DNA from: Aquilaria yunnanensis
Lineage: Eukaryota > Streptophyta > Magnoliopsida > Malvales > Thymelaeaceae
Direction: 5' to 3'
DNA: 64,000 bases
NCBI GenBank assembly: GCA_039654915.1
Contig: CM077596.1
Location: 7,316,001-7,380,000, forward strand
The position numbers were made by a program, and so were the translations under genes. Shown in pieces: positions 22,601 through 34,500 of this stretch. The notes under the pieces are model-generated. The model made no database searches. It worked only from the letters and a program-made list of their open reading frames with translations, and had not been told where the DNA came from. Every line of letters begins with the position of its first letter. Within the stretch, counting starts at the first letter, position 1.

Positions 22601-23582
22601 AGGATACTTTTGGCCTACCCTAAGAAAGGATGCTAGGCAGTTCGTCCAGAAATGTGGTAACTGCCAAAGACACGCAAGTATCCGAAGGACACCCTCGGAA
22701 TTGGTAACTTTGGCTGACTATCCCTGGCCCTTCGTAGTTTGGGGCATAAACCTCATCGGGCCACTCCCGACAGCGCCTGGAGGCGTGAAGTTCTGCGTAG
22801 TTGCAGTGGATTATTTCTCTAAGTAGGTCGAGGCAGAACCCTTGGCGACTATCTCAGCAAAAGATGTCCAGAAGTTCGTATGGAAGAACGTTGTATGCAG
22901 ATTTGGCATACCGAGGGTACTAGTAGCCGACAATGGATCCCAGTTTATAGACAAGGGGTTCCAAGAATTTATCAATAACCTCGGAATAAAGATGCACTTC
23001 GCCTAGTAGCCCACCCCCAAAGCAATGGGCAAGTAGAAGTATCTAATAGGACCATAAAAGATGGTCTGAAAAAGAGGTTGGGGGAAGCAAAAGGGAAATG
23101 GCCAGGAGAGCTCCCAAGTGTGTTATGGAGCTACCGAACAACACCTCGAAGAGCCATAGGGGAAACACCTTTTTCACTTATTTTCGGTACAGAGGCCATC
23201 ATCCCAATTGAGGTAGTACAACCATCGGTGCGAGTACAAGTGTTTGATGAAAGGGGAAATGACCTCGGCCTGAGAGCCAAGTTGGACCTCATCGGCGAAC
23301 ACAGAGAAACAGCCGAGCTGAGAAGAAAAGCCTTTCAGCAAAGAGTGGCTGCGGCTATAAACTTGCATGCCAAGCCGAAGGGAATAAAGAAAGGAGACCT
23401 AGTTCTCCGAAAGGCTGAATTTGGGCCCCGAAGGCCATCCCACGGAGTACTTCGCGCAAAGTGGGAAGGTCCTTATCTGGTACTTGTCAAAGTGCGAAAA
23501 TGAGTTTACAAACTCGGCGATACCGAAGGCGTAGAATTAAAAAATACATGGCATTCAGATGCCTTGAAAAAAATTCTATGCT
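19602..23582 (+). pseudogene. Element B pol: PR, RT, two RNase H, integrase, broken
   Basis: The domains in order are: aspartic protease with VLLDDGSNADVLF (about 19907); reverse transcriptase (about 20600-21300) with MPFGLKNAGATYQ and the catalytic YVDD at about 21047; a Ty3-type RNase H (about 21430-21860); a second RNase H (about 21910-22200) with YVDGASGSEHQGAG, NVAEYEAL and HSDSQL, typical of Tat elements; and integrase (22500-23500) with its HHCC finger (VHEGACGSH...CGNCQRH). The first integrase catalytic Asp is Asn (AAC, 22749-22751). Stops occur at 20814, 21438, 22206, 22224, 22824 and 23501, with a 1-bp deletion near 23005 and a frameshift near 23570. It shares its frame with gag. 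Confidence 0.92.
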
Positions 23583-23987
23583 TAGGATTTTGGTGGGAAA
23601 ATTGTACAAGTTAGAAAAATTTCTAAGTACAAAAGTTTCTTAGGAAAATTTTTCTAAGTACAGAAGCTTCTTTTCACCAGAACAGTCGTCGCCGAAAGAA
23701 AGCTTATTTACAAAGGTTATCAACCTTCTCTGAAGATTGGAGATTCACTTAAGATAATTTCCCATGGGTGATTCCAAGGCTAAATAAGTCTAGCTATGAT
23801 CTTCCGAAGTCTCTTGAGTGAACGTGTTCGGGACAGTGAGAAATAAAAGATTTTGCGCAACAGACTTAGCCAAAAATTCATGAAAGAAAGGGTCTTTATT
23901 AAGATAGATCTGCTAACAAAGACGGAAGTTTGCCAAAAGAAGAAGTACAAAACAGAAGAAAAAGAAGGCAAAGGACCCTAATACAAA
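23583..23987. other. Pol-aORF spacer of element B
   Basis: This spacer of about 405 bp lies between the convergent pol and aORF ends. It holds one copy (about 23804-23834) of the repeat core that is amplified in A, so it looks like an unamplified form. There is no coding potential on either strand. Confidence 0.7.
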
Positions 23988-26412
23988 CTAAGGAATCTCG
24001 GCATCTCGGGAGCCACCAGCTTCTGCGTCCTTATCCACCGCCTTTGGCGCCGGAAGAGGGAAGGGCAGTTGAAGGTGCTCGATTTTGGACCAAGACCACC
24101 GAGGCCCCTCGGGGATGTTTAGGGCCTCCAAAAAGGAGAGGTCCAGATCTGGGAACCTCTGCAGAACTTGATGCCGAGCAAGGCAGAAGCCGTCTTGGAA
24201 ACTGACCTTTGTCATTTCGTCGGCCTTCTCCTTTTCGACTGCTAGCTCATCACGTTCCCTCTCTAGATCAGCAACCTACTTCTTCAGTGCCTTCATCTTC
24301 TTCTTCTTCGACTCCTTCTTCAAAGACTCGACCTTGGCCTGGAGCTCGGCCTTCTCAGCAAGCACTTTCGCCAGGAGAGCCTTAGACTCTGACTTCTCCT
24401 TTTAAAAAGCTTCGTTTGCCGAAGTCAGCTCCGCCACCTTGGAGCCAAGGTCAGAAATCTTCTGGGAGGAGTCCTTCAAAAGTTCCTCTTTTTCCTTCAA
24501 TAACTCTTCCCGAACGGCAGCAACCTCATTCTTCGCAGCTTGAGCCATCTCCGTGTTCTTGGCAACCAAGTCGGAACACATGGCCTTAGACTTTTCTATG
24601 CAGTCTAAGGCCGAGACTCGAAATGCCGCTTGCCTCGCGGCCCGAACCCTGAGGAAGCCAGTGAACCCCAGCAGCTGCAAAGAAGTAAGAGCAAAGTCAG
24701 TAAGGCAAAAAATAATAAGCCAAGTACTTAGAAGAAATGAAAAAGGAGAAAACAAAGGCGACAAGTATACCTGGGCAGTGTGCTCGGAAACTTTTGTAGC
24801 AAGGGACTCATCGTCTGGGCATGCCTCGGAAATAGCCTTGAAGGAGGCCTCGGTGAGGATCCCTTTTGAAATTTGGTTAGCCATTTGTTGGTCATCGCCG
24901 GAGTACAAGTTCATGTCCTCCGTAAATGACCAGAAAGGCTCCCTCGGGATCTTCCCCTTCGGGATATGGGAATCCCGAAGGGCCCATTTTCGGGCGTGCT
25001 CAACCATCCAGCCCAAAGATGGTACCTCCTCTGCACAGCAAAACAAGAAGCTTGTCAAGACAAATAAATCCTCAAAGTTCAAAAGATAAAGGCACCATAG
25101 CTTGTCTAAAAAACGAACCTGGCGGCACCTCGGTGACATCATCGTCAGCGTCCCGGACCCCCTCGGCAGAAATTTCCTTGCCTTTTTCCTTCCGGCGCTC
25201 CTTGGTAGAAGGGACTTCCACCAAGGCGTCCAGAAGAGCCGCCTAGGAAGTGGGACTCCGAGAAAGGGCATTAGTAGCGACCTCGGGCGGCTGGGCAACA
25301 CCGGCGTCAGGCTCTTCGCGCACCTCCTCGGGAATTTCTGGCTAAGGAGGAGGTGCGTCTTTCTTCGCCCGTTTGGCCGAAGATGGCCCGGCCCCAAACG
25401 CTTTCCTCCTTCGGGAAATGGCCTTCTTTGTTTCCTCCACATTCTCGGCTTGACCGAGGAAGAGCGCCTTGTAGTAAGCAGCGGAGTCATCGCCCATCTC
25501 TGAAACAGAAGGAAAACATCAGTGTGAGTCTAAGATGTGTCTATAACAAAAAAACTTTTGAGATAACTTACGCTCACAAAAGGTCTCGTAAGTAACCTCC
25601 TCCCGAAGGAGTTTTACCAACCAGGAGTCTTTCCCTGCGATAGCAGGAGCTGGCATCTCGAGGTCCGTCTCGTGCTCCTTCACTACCCTTAGCTCCCGAA
25701 GGACCTCCTCAGTCATCAGCTTCCACATGATGGGGAAGGGGTAGAGGGAGCATGAAGAGACCTCGGAATCCCAGTCGGAGATTGCTCGGATCTATCTGTC
25801 GAAGTCCGTGAATCTAGGTGCCAACTCAGGATTCAGTAGCATCCTCGGATCTACGACATCCATCTCCAATTTTCCCCAAGCCCACTTGGTCGGAACGTAC
25901 GACCAGGCCTCCTCCATTTTCAGAAAGAAAAATTTTTCTTGCCACCTCCGCCAGCTATCCTTAGTGGCGAAGGTGAACATATACTTTTTGCTCCCTGATC
26001 CCCGAGGTAGCATAAAGTAAAAGCCACCCTTCGGGACCGTGTAGAGCTTATAGTACTTCATAAAAAGAATAAAATGGGGTTCTATTTTGAAGACGCCGCA
26101 CATGCAAAGGAAGGCATTAAAGTAGCAGTACGAGTTCGGCGGAAGTTGATTTACGGCAATGCCATGAAATTGGCAAAAGTCACAAATCACCGTCGAAGGA
26201 GGGTACCGAAGTTTGGCCTTCAGTTGGGCGCGAAAAACGGTAACCATGTTGTCGTGGTTCATAAAACTGACCTCCTAAGGGCCAGGAAGTCTGGTGGTGG
26301 CATAAGAAGGAAGAAAGAACTTTTTGGTCCATTTTTCCAATTTTTCTGAAGTCGTACAGCAAGTATGACTGAGAAGAGGTTGCTAGCTTTCTGGAATGGG
26401 GGAAATAGTCAT
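23988..26412 (-). pseudogene. Antisense gene (aORF) of element B, four exons, broken
   Basis: Exons are 26412-25572, 25499-25119, 25030-24771 and 24674-23988, with GT..AG introns of about 72, 88 and 96 bp. The spliced length is 723 codons, in frame. Exon 1 holds the conserved domain (LPPNSYCYFNAFLCMCG at about 26100; GGFYFMLPRGSG). Exon 2 is basic and acidic low complexity. Exon 3 carries EPFWSFTEDMNLYSGD, and exon 4 is coiled coil ending FQDGFCLARHQVLQRF. Stops occur at 26383-26385, 26275-26277, 25792-25794, 25243-25245, 24402-24404 and 24276-24278. An ORF of 362 codons at 24402-25490 reads through introns 2 and 3 and is not the product. Confidence 0.82.
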
Positions 26413-26701
26413 AAGAGGAGTTGGCGAAGACATTTTTGGAGAAGAAACGACTTCGAGGAGTAAAAAACCGACTTCGGGGAGTAAAAAACCGACTTCGGGA
26501 AAGCTTTAAAATCAAAGGACTCTGGAAATCAAAACCCACCAAATGTTTTGCCGAAATCTGGGTTTGAAGTCACCGTCGCGAAAGGTGGCCGGAAAAAACT
26601 CCGTTAACAGCACTGCCGCAAAAAGCAGAAGAGAATGCAAAAACAGTTAAAAGGTAGGAGGGAAGCAAAAGCAGAAGCAAAAGGAAATTATGACGGAATG
26701 G

Positions 26702-26848
26702 CGTATATATAGGACGAGGGGGGTAGGCAAACTGGCGTAATAAGTACTCCGCGAAGGCGAAAAGTCGCCATAACTGCTCTTTGCGCATAAAAAGGTGCGC
26801 CCGCGGTATTCAATGCAGTCCCCACCAATAACAAGCTGCCACGTGTCA
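26702..26848 (-). promoter_or_regulatory. Promoter of the element B antisense gene
   Basis: On the minus strand CTATATATACG (about 26703-26712) is a TATA box about 290 bp upstream of the aORF ATG. TGACACGTGGC (26838-26848) lies about 130 bp further upstream. Both sites match A, E and D. The rest of 26413-27100 is non-coding leader and upstream DNA. Confidence 0.65.
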
Positions 26849-27100
26849 GCCATCATGCCAAAAGAAGGATAGTACTTCTGACACCCCTAAACCTTGGGCG
26901 CGCCGCTCCAAACTGACACGCCTGTTTACGAGATGTGACATTGCGCAGACCTACAAAAGGAGAGAAGTAGGTTACCTCGAAGACACCAAAAGACAGGCTA
27001 TGGACGAACAGCCGAACAGCCTATGTCTTCGGACGAAAGGTCCATCTTCGGCACAGGTATTACGCCCAAGGCCCCGAAGGACGCTCTTCGAAAGCTGACA

Positions 27101-27140
27101 AGCCGAAGTTTCCACTTCGGCTTTCTAGAGGGGGGGCCTG
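27101..27140 (+). other. Element B pre-PPT hairpin and polypurine tract
   Basis: The perfect 9-bp inverted repeat AGCCGAAGT-ttcc-ACTTCGGCT (27101-27122) is followed 4 bp later by the PPT AGAGGGGGGG and CCTG, then the 3' LTR. Confidence 0.8.
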
Positions 27141-27957
27141 TGATAGCCGAAGGGCTATCGCTTCTCTCACTACATACTTCCTTCCAGTAGCGTGGTCGGG
27201 AAACCTGGCGTCACCTGAAGGAGGAGAGACTTCGGCTAGTACGTCAGGAATTTTAAAGATGTTGCCGGCTCCCTCAAGGGACCAAACGGATCGCCTTTGG
27301 GAATAAAGAACCAGCTATTGCAAGCAGGAGAGACACTCCCCGAAGGCGGAACCCCCGAGCTAGAGAACTCCCCGAACTACGGGCATGATTCCCGAAGAAG
27401 GGCACCCGTACCAAAAGGACGACCTCGCCCAAAGGACCTCAGGAGTATGGAATGAGAATTTAAGAAGCCTCTGACATGTCGCCCCCAGGTGCTACACGCT
27501 GCCTCAAATGGCGGTCTGACACGCCGACGCCATCCAAGTCTTGTCACAACCTATCTCGGACCAAGATTCAAGGAGCCTACAAACGGCTACTTGTCCCCTA
27601 CGCCCGAAAGTACAGAGAGCATCCGACCGAACACGTGTCGTGATCTGAATGGACTAGGCACTCCTATAAATACCAAGAAACAAGCCCTAGCGAAGGATCC
27701 GACCCTCTCTCCCTGAGGAAAATAAAAACAGGAAAGGCCACTTAACCCCTTAGTGCTCCTCCTCTATCTTCCTTCAGGACACTAACTTGGGCGTCGGAGG
27801 CTCCTCCTCGGAAAAATATCCCGGGGACCTCCTAACCCTCTTCTCTTCAGCATTTCAGGCACACTCCCCTGGGAAATTTGTGCTCCAGGTGTTCTCCCTC
27901 TCAGGAAGTCCCTCCCAAAGTCATAATGTCACCCGATGAAGATGCTGCTGGGCATCA
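27141..27957 (+). mobile_element. 3' LTR of element B
   Basis: It matches the 5' LTR end to end. It retains ACACGTGT (27631-27638) and TATAAATA (27665-27672) and the stem-loop at about 27797-27836. It ends CTGGGCATCA and is followed by the right TSD and copia RNase H. Confidence 0.92.
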
Positions 27958-28275
27958 CTGCTACAAGCTCAGCTATCTGTCATGCTTTATGGATTAGAAA
28001 TGTTTTGAAATAGTTCAAAATCTGACAAGATTTCCCCACTAAAATCTACATAAAATATCAATCAACAATTGCATTACCAAATAATCTAGTGTTTCATGAG
28101 AAAAACAAGCTTATTGAAACAAGGTATAATTTCATCAAAGAGCATATGAAGAATAAGGAAGTGGAATTGGTATCTTGGAAGACCTGTGATCAGAGTGCTC
28201 ATATTTTCACGAAGTCACTCAAGCATGATGCATTTTCAATATTGAAATCAGTGCTTGGAATGACCAAAGCATAGA
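27958..28275 (+). pseudogene. Ty1/copia RNase H C-terminal part (continuation)
   Basis: The copia frame interrupted at 17269 resumes here: ATSSAICHALWIRNVL, then after two stops the open stretch 28089-28275 with NKLIETRYNFIKEHMKNK, LVSWKTCDQ and HIFTKSL, the usual C-terminal end of copia RNase H. The stop is at 28273-28275. With 16205-17269 it forms one 5'-truncated copia pol pseudogene split by element B. Confidence 0.88.
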
Positions 28276-28800
28276 GAGTTAAGTTTAAGGGGATATTGAA
28301 ATGTAAACTTGATCATTTAGAAGGGCTAAGGAAAAAAGGAAAAATGAAGCTTTGTTGGTGGCAGGTAGAAGATATTCAATAGTGGTGGCTGAACATTCTA
28401 GAAATCAACAAAAGTTGCCAAATTGATTTTTTTTCCTTTTTTCCCCCCAAAAAATAGATGTGTTCAAACACTGTCATCCGATCAAGAAGAACATAAAAGC
28501 GTTTAGAGGGACCAAAATTGAGACTTTCCAACAAAATTTGTTGATTGATTTTTCCTCTTTTTTATTACTATAAAATCATCTATAGTGAAAAAAATTGTAT
28601 ATCTATCCAACAGGTACAATTGGTATTTCTATCCTACACTAAACAATTATGATAAGAGATGGTAACAGCCGTTGAACAGAGATATACATTGGCAATAGGA
28701 GATGGTGTCCAGCCCTACCATGATGGTTTGATTGTATAACATGACATCATGACTGTTTAGTAGTGGCAAGTTGATTTACTTATTCAATTCATAGCATAGG
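28276..28800 (+). mobile_element. Probable copia 3' LTR
   Basis: A purine-rich AAGTTTAAGGGGATAT follows the stop codon, and TGAAATGTAAACTTG at 28297 resembles the start of copia LTRs. The right end cannot be set because no second LTR is present, so 28800 is a guess. Confidence 0.45.
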
Positions 28801-30344
28801 GAGTGATGGGAACCCGTTTGGTATATGACCAAGAAACTCCCGAACAAGGTTCCACAAGTCCAGGAATGCCTGTTCAAGATTGAAAATCCCCATCAAAAGT
28901 CAACATGTAGCTTGGAAATGATAGATATAAAGTTGAACAACAGTAAAACAATCCTTCTTAGCTTCATTTGGATAATCAAGTTATTCAACAAGTCAAGTGT
29001 GGTTGAAGTCTCATAAGCAATATCAAAGGTAATATTCTGAATGTTATTGTTTACATACAAGCTTAGGTGCTCCCTTTATATATGGGTGCACAAAATAACA
29101 AAATAAACCCTAATTCTAGTTTAGGTAGAAACCCAAGCTAGTTATGGGTTTTATATAAAATAGGAGATTTAATAAATACAAGAATCCTTGAAAATCTATG
29201 AAAAAATTAATGTACTATTTAAAGGAAATGTCTCCTAGTCAAACTAGGCCTTCTTAGGAAGGATGCACTCCTTAGCAATGTAAAGTGAAAAACATGAACA
29301 TGGGCATTGTGCATTTACGATGGATAGCTAAGACATCGTTGGAAGTAGAAGCTCACCCATGTGTCATTATGATGCTCTAGTGCAGGCTAGGTGCACTTCT
29401 TGGCTCGATTAGAGCATGGTGGAACAAATGTATAACCATGATGTTCAACCTTGGGTAAGAATGTTACGAATCTCTTAAAGCTGACCAAGATTAGTAAGAT
29501 AAGCATGATTTTTGGGCTTAAAGATTTTATCTGCACACAAAGTTATGATTTTATCATGATAGTGTACCATGAATTAAGTAATGTGATCATTTGTGCAAAA
29601 TTTCAGCACAAAAACCCCTAATTTTTCACCATAAATGGATTTGGACTAAGGAATTAAAGATTTAAAGTATTTTTATAATTCCTATTTCAATTTAATGTAT
29701 GCAAAGAAGAAATAAAACAAGTGAGTGAGATTAGGGTCAAACTAGCATAAGTTAAGTGTTAAGGGGATAGTGTGTCATTTGGTGTCAAGATGAAAGACAA
29801 ACTTGGAAGGATAATTTTTCTTCCTCATTTATTTTCTTCCCAAGCTATTTTCCAGCTATGAAAACCCAAATCTAATCTCCAACTCATTTCTTGTGATTGG
29901 AAGCTCAAGCTTGGAGTCTTGGTGCAAAAAGCTCTCTTAAGCTTGAATAAGCTAGTAGCCATGTTTTCACCCTTGGTGATCTCTTTTCCTTGGCCTTGGG
30001 TTGACAATATTAGTGCTTAAGTGTTGCTTAAGGCCTGGGTAAGCTAGATAATTAATTCCTAAGCTAAATTATTGCTTATGAAGGTGAATTACAAGCTAAT
30101 TTAGGTTGTGTGCAAGGTTGGTCCAAACGAGGGTTTAGTGTCTCACACAAAAAGGGGTATGTTGAATAAGCTTGTTCTAAGACTTCTTGGCTTAAATTTG
30201 GATCATATTATGCATTCTTGATGCATGGGCAATGATGTTGCTAGGCTAGAACAAGTTTGCTATATTGTGGTTCAAGTTTGAAGGGTTTGTGATTGTGTGT
30301 GTATATTGGATTTGGGGCTTGAAATCTAAGTTTTTGCATAATTC
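28801..30344. other. Unassigned AT-rich non-coding stretch, probably LTR remnant
   Basis: No protein domain is visible. A TATA-like TTTATATATGG occurs at about 29074. The part 29480-30344 has the look of a gypsy LTR or leader (short repeated words with AAGCTTG and TTAAGC), but I could not align it to X, Tat or Y ends. It ends abruptly at the first recognisable base of element C, inside an aORF intron. Confidence 0.3.
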
Positions 30345-30368
30345 CTAGTGCCTTATCTTTCTTTGTAG

Positions 30369-31014
30369 ATGCTTGCCTATGGAAGGTATTTCTGAGCATA
30401 GGCAGCAAAACAAACTTCGATCCGAGCTCAATCTGAGGAGACTTTGGCTGACAGTAAAGAGGCTTTCATGAGCACTTGCCTCCAATACAGTGAACTTAGC
30501 AAAATTGCCAAGGAAGGGCCAGCGAAACTTCACCAAGAACTGGTGGAAAGCAAGCGGGCCCTCTTGGATGACTATTCGTCCAAGGTTTCTGACCTTGGAA
30601 CAAAGTTGATCAAGCAAACTTCCTCTTTGGAAGGAGAAACAAGACCCGGGTTCTAAGGTTGCCTGAGCTCTATCAGAGAAGATGCAGCTCTTAGCCAAAG
30701 TCGAGCAATTGAGGAAGTGGAAGAAGAAGAAGAAAAAGGAAGTGGAGGTTCAGAAGGTGAAGAAGGTGGAGGCTGATGATATGACAAATACCTCATTTCA
30801 GGATGGTTTTTGCCTAGCTCGCCATCAAATGCTTTCCCACTATCCTGACATGGATATGTCTTTTCTTCGGACACTAGATATTGCTAAAAGTTCATCCTCT
30901 AAATGGTCCTAGAGGGTGTTCATGAATCTTCCTTAGCCGCCCTCAGAGACCAATGTCGAAGTTGACTCTGAGGAGTCTCAGGGCAAGGATAGGGAGGAAT
31001 ATATAGGATTCTGA
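30369..31014 (+). pseudogene. Antisense gene of element C, exon 4 only
   Basis: A splice acceptor (TTTCTTTGTAG, ending 30368) precedes sequence aligning with the start of exon 4 in E (shared GGCAGCAAA and CGATCCGAGCT-like blocks). It continues as coiled coil (ELSKIAKEGPAKLHQELVES, about 30500), a Lys-rich tract, and the signature FQDGFCLARHQML (about 30800), ending at TGA 31012-31014. A frameshift near 30655 splits it. Upstream exons are absent, so no product is possible. Confidence 0.75.
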
Positions 31015-31549
31015 TGTACCCTTTTTTTCTGTACTCTCCTTCCTTCGATTTAATGAAATGCCATTTGTTTTAATTTTGTGTTCAATATTTTGTCTAAGTT
31101 CACGTGGAAGCATTGATACTTCTAGTTGGCTAGCAACCTTCAGCATTTTCACCATCTTTTGACAAAAAGATCTGGTTGAGTCATATATTCACCATTTTTG
31201 TGAAAAATGTATAAACACATCTATCACATTTGGCAAAGTTGTATTAGAACATCATCAACAAAAAGGTTGATACATTCGCCATCTTTGGTAAAGCGTTTAA
31301 ATCACTATCTTTGGCAAATATTCATTTTACAACCTTTGGTCACTGTCTACTGTGGCATCTTCGGGAGATGTCTAGTTCACCATCTTCGGTGAACTTTTTC
31401 AAGGAATATCACACATTCACTTTCTCTAGCAATTTTGGGCAATAAAAATTTGTCTTAGTGTTTTTGGTGTTCGAACAACTTATTCTGAAAATTTCCATTC
31501 GTACTACTTTGGAAAATTTTTGCTAAGTACAATGTTCTTTTGAAAATTT
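31015..31549. repeat. Pol-aORF spacer of element C with repeated small hairpins
   Basis: Between about 31180 and 31400 a motif related to TTCACCATCTTCGGTGAA recurs in degenerate form (about 31188, 31276, 31304 and 31376). Its arms are complementary in the best copies (TTCACC/GGTGAA). This is the same location as the tandem repeats of A and E but with unrelated bases. Confidence 0.65.
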
Positions 31550-34500
31550 CTAAGTGTAGAATTTTTTCAAAGAGTCTGAATGGCAAGTATTTTTCAATTT
31601 CGCTCCTTCTGCATTTTTGAGTTTGAAGACTCTAGGCCGAACTTCATCCGTGACCAGGTAAGATCCTTCCCAATTTGCCTAAGATACACCATGAGATTGT
31701 TTTTGGGCTTCAAACTTAGCCTTTCAGAGAACAAGATCTCCTACCCTGATCTCCTTTGGTTTGACTTTCAAGTTCATGGTGATGGTGACTCACTGTTGGA
31801 AAACCTTTCTCTTGAGTTCGTCCATCTCCTTATGCTCATCAATCATGTCAAGTTTGGCTCTTAAGCCAAGGTTTTTTCTTTCTTCGTCAAATACTTTTAT
31901 CTTTATGGAAGGCTTTATAACTTCAATAGGGATCAAAGCCTCTATTTTGAAAATGATTGAAAATGGAGTTTCTCTGGTAACTCTCCTAGGGGTTGTTCGG
32001 TAACTCTATAGCACGTTGGGTAGTTCACTAGGCCATTTTCCTTCGGCTTAATTCAGCCTTTTCTTTAGACCATATTTCATGGTCCTATTGGACACTTCAA
32101 CTTGTCTATTGAGGATGGGTAACTGGGGCGGAGTGGAGTCTTATTCCGAGGTTGGTGGCAAATTCCTAGAAACCTTTGTCAATGAACTGGGAACCATTGT
32201 CTACTACCACCATCCTCAGACAACCAAATCTGCATATGATATTTTTCCAAACAAACTTCTGAATGTCTTTCGCTGAAATTGTTGCTAAGGTTTCTGCTTT
32301 AATCTACTTTGTGAAGTAGTCTACTACAACGATGCATTGATGCCTCTTGGAGTTGTAGGGAGAGGACTAATGAGGTCAATTCCCTATACGGTGAAGGGGT
32401 ATGGGTAGTTTGCCAAAGTTATCACTTCTGAAGGTGCTCTTTGAATGGGTGTATGTTGTTGGCACTTAGGGCACCTTTTAATGAATTGTCGAGTATCCTT
32501 CCTTATGGTTGGAAAAAAATATCCTTGCCGAAACAGTACTGCGGGAAAGGCATTCATCCCGATATAGGATACACATATCACCTCATGGACTTCCTTCAAT
32601 ATAGCTTCGACATCCTCTTCACCAATGCATCTTTGTAAGGGGTTGGAGTACCTTTGCCTATACAACTCTTCTCCAATCAGAGAATACCTTCCCAACTGCC
32701 TTCGAACCTTCACCGCTTCCTGGGGATCTCCAAGTAAGGAGGAATTTCTCAAATATTCCTTTATTTAATCCTTCTTTTCCTTTTCTTTGATTGAAACTGC
32801 CATTATGGCTATGATTGGGCAATCAAGAACTTTGGAAGATTATTTTGACTTGGCCAATACATCTACTTCCATGTTCTTTTTCTGAGGTACCTTTTCTATC
32901 TATATCTTGTCAAATTCTTAGATTAGTTCTTTGACGAGATCATGATATTTTGCCAATTCTGGGTCCTTGGCCTTGTATTCCCCTATCATCTGCCGAACTA
33001 CTAGTTGCGAGTCACTGTAAGCCTTCAGATTTTTTACACCGACTCTTTTTGCCAATCGTAGGCCTATTATGAGAGCTTTAAATTTGGCAATATTATTGGT
33101 AACATGGAATCCAATTTTGATTGTCTTCAATGCCTCCATTCCTTTGGGTCCGCGGAGTATTATACCAGTGCCCTGGTGTTCTGAACCTGAAGCACCATCT
33201 ACGAATAGCACCCATTCGGGTTCCTCGTCTCCAAGGTTCTTCAAGGCATCATCAGTTTCTGATAAGTCGACTATAAAATCTGTTAAAGCCTGAGCTTTTA
33301 TTGTTTTCCTCAGTTCATATATGATGGCCCAATTGATCTGCCTACTTCATGAAATCTTTAAGAGGAAGATTACTTTGCACTGTAATGGAATGTCCTTGGA
33401 AGTAAGGCTGAAGTCTCCCACTGGCCACGACTAAGGCATGGATCACTTTTTGCAATATTGGATATCTTCAGCATTGTGCAGGGACTTGCTAACATAATAT
33501 ACTGGCCATTGGTTTCCTCCTTCCTCCCTAACAAGCATTGAACTCACAGCCTTTTCAATGACAGTGAGGTAAAGTATGAAAGGTTCCCCTTGTCTAGGTT
33601 GCCGAAGTGTTGGTAAGTGAGACAGGTAGTTTTTTAGTTCGTCCTAAGCTTTCTGGCATTCTTCATTCCAAGGGTGCTCTTTGGAACATTTATCGACGTC
33701 ATTTTTGGTAGCTTTAGTTAGTACCTTGAAGAAAGGTTGGCACTGATCCTTGTATCTTGATATGAACCTACTAAGTGCCATTATCTGTCCAGTAAGCCTT
33801 TATATATCCTTGATGGTTGTGGGAGTTTGGGTTCTAAGTAAGGCCTTAACTTTTTCTTGGTTGGCATCTATGCCTCTTTCAAAGACCTTGAAGCCAAGCA
33901 ACTTACCAGTTGTTACCTTGAACATGCATTTTCAGGGTTTAAGTGAATTTCGTATGTTTGGAGCTGCTGGATCATCTCCCACAAGTCTATGATATGAACA
34001 CTTGATAGTTTACTTTTAACTATCATATCATTGACATACACTTCCATATTTCTCTCAATCTGTGAGTCAAATACCCTATTCGTCAGCCCCTGATATGTGG
34101 CTCTAGCATTCTTAGGACTGAAGGGCATTCTCATGGAACAATATATTCTCACATTGGTTATGAATGAAGTTTTTTCCTCTTCTTTGAGGTTCATTTGAAT
34201 TTGGTGATACCCACTAAACGCGTCAAGGAAGCTCAGCAATCCATGTTTGGCTGTGGAGTCCACCAATTGATTGATCGAAGGCAGTAGGTAAGAGTCCTTA
34301 GGACAAGTGACATTAACACTATTGAAATTGATGCACATTAAGAAATTATCACTCCTTTCCTTGGTTGCAATGATGACATTGCTTAGCTAGTTAGGGTATT
34401 TGACTTCCCTTATTATGCCAGCTTCCAAGAGTCATTGAATTTCTTTTTCAATGAAATCACTTTTGTGTGACGATATACTTCATTTTTTCTGCCAAATAAG

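Larger units (their letters stand above)
17270..27957 (+). mobile_element. Complete Tat-type Ty3/gypsy element B
   Basis: This element is 10,688 bp with two LTRs (813 and 817 bp), PBS, gag, pol with dual RNase H, spacer, antisense aORF, hairpin and PPT. It is inserted in a copia RNase H region with a 5-bp TSD. I count 10 differences in the first 174 aligned bases of the two LTRs, so it is not a recent insertion. All genes carry nonsense codons, so it is non-autonomous now. It is the reference copy for the other Tat pieces in the window. Confidence 0.93.

Noticed and set aside
24402..25490. A 362-codon minus-strand ORF as a gene
   Set aside because: It reads through introns 2 and 3 of the aORF and uses an out-of-register part of exon 2.
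17264..27964. GCTAC as the TSD of element B, with extra bases left at both LTR ends
   Set aside because: It would need LTRs longer than TG...CA at both sides. CTACT/CTGCT directly abuts TG...CA, and its removal restores the copia motif.
29040..30340. A host gene promoter or leader in the unassigned stretch
   Set aside because: The TATA-like word and AT-rich text are not followed by any coding exon; LTR remnant is the simpler reading.
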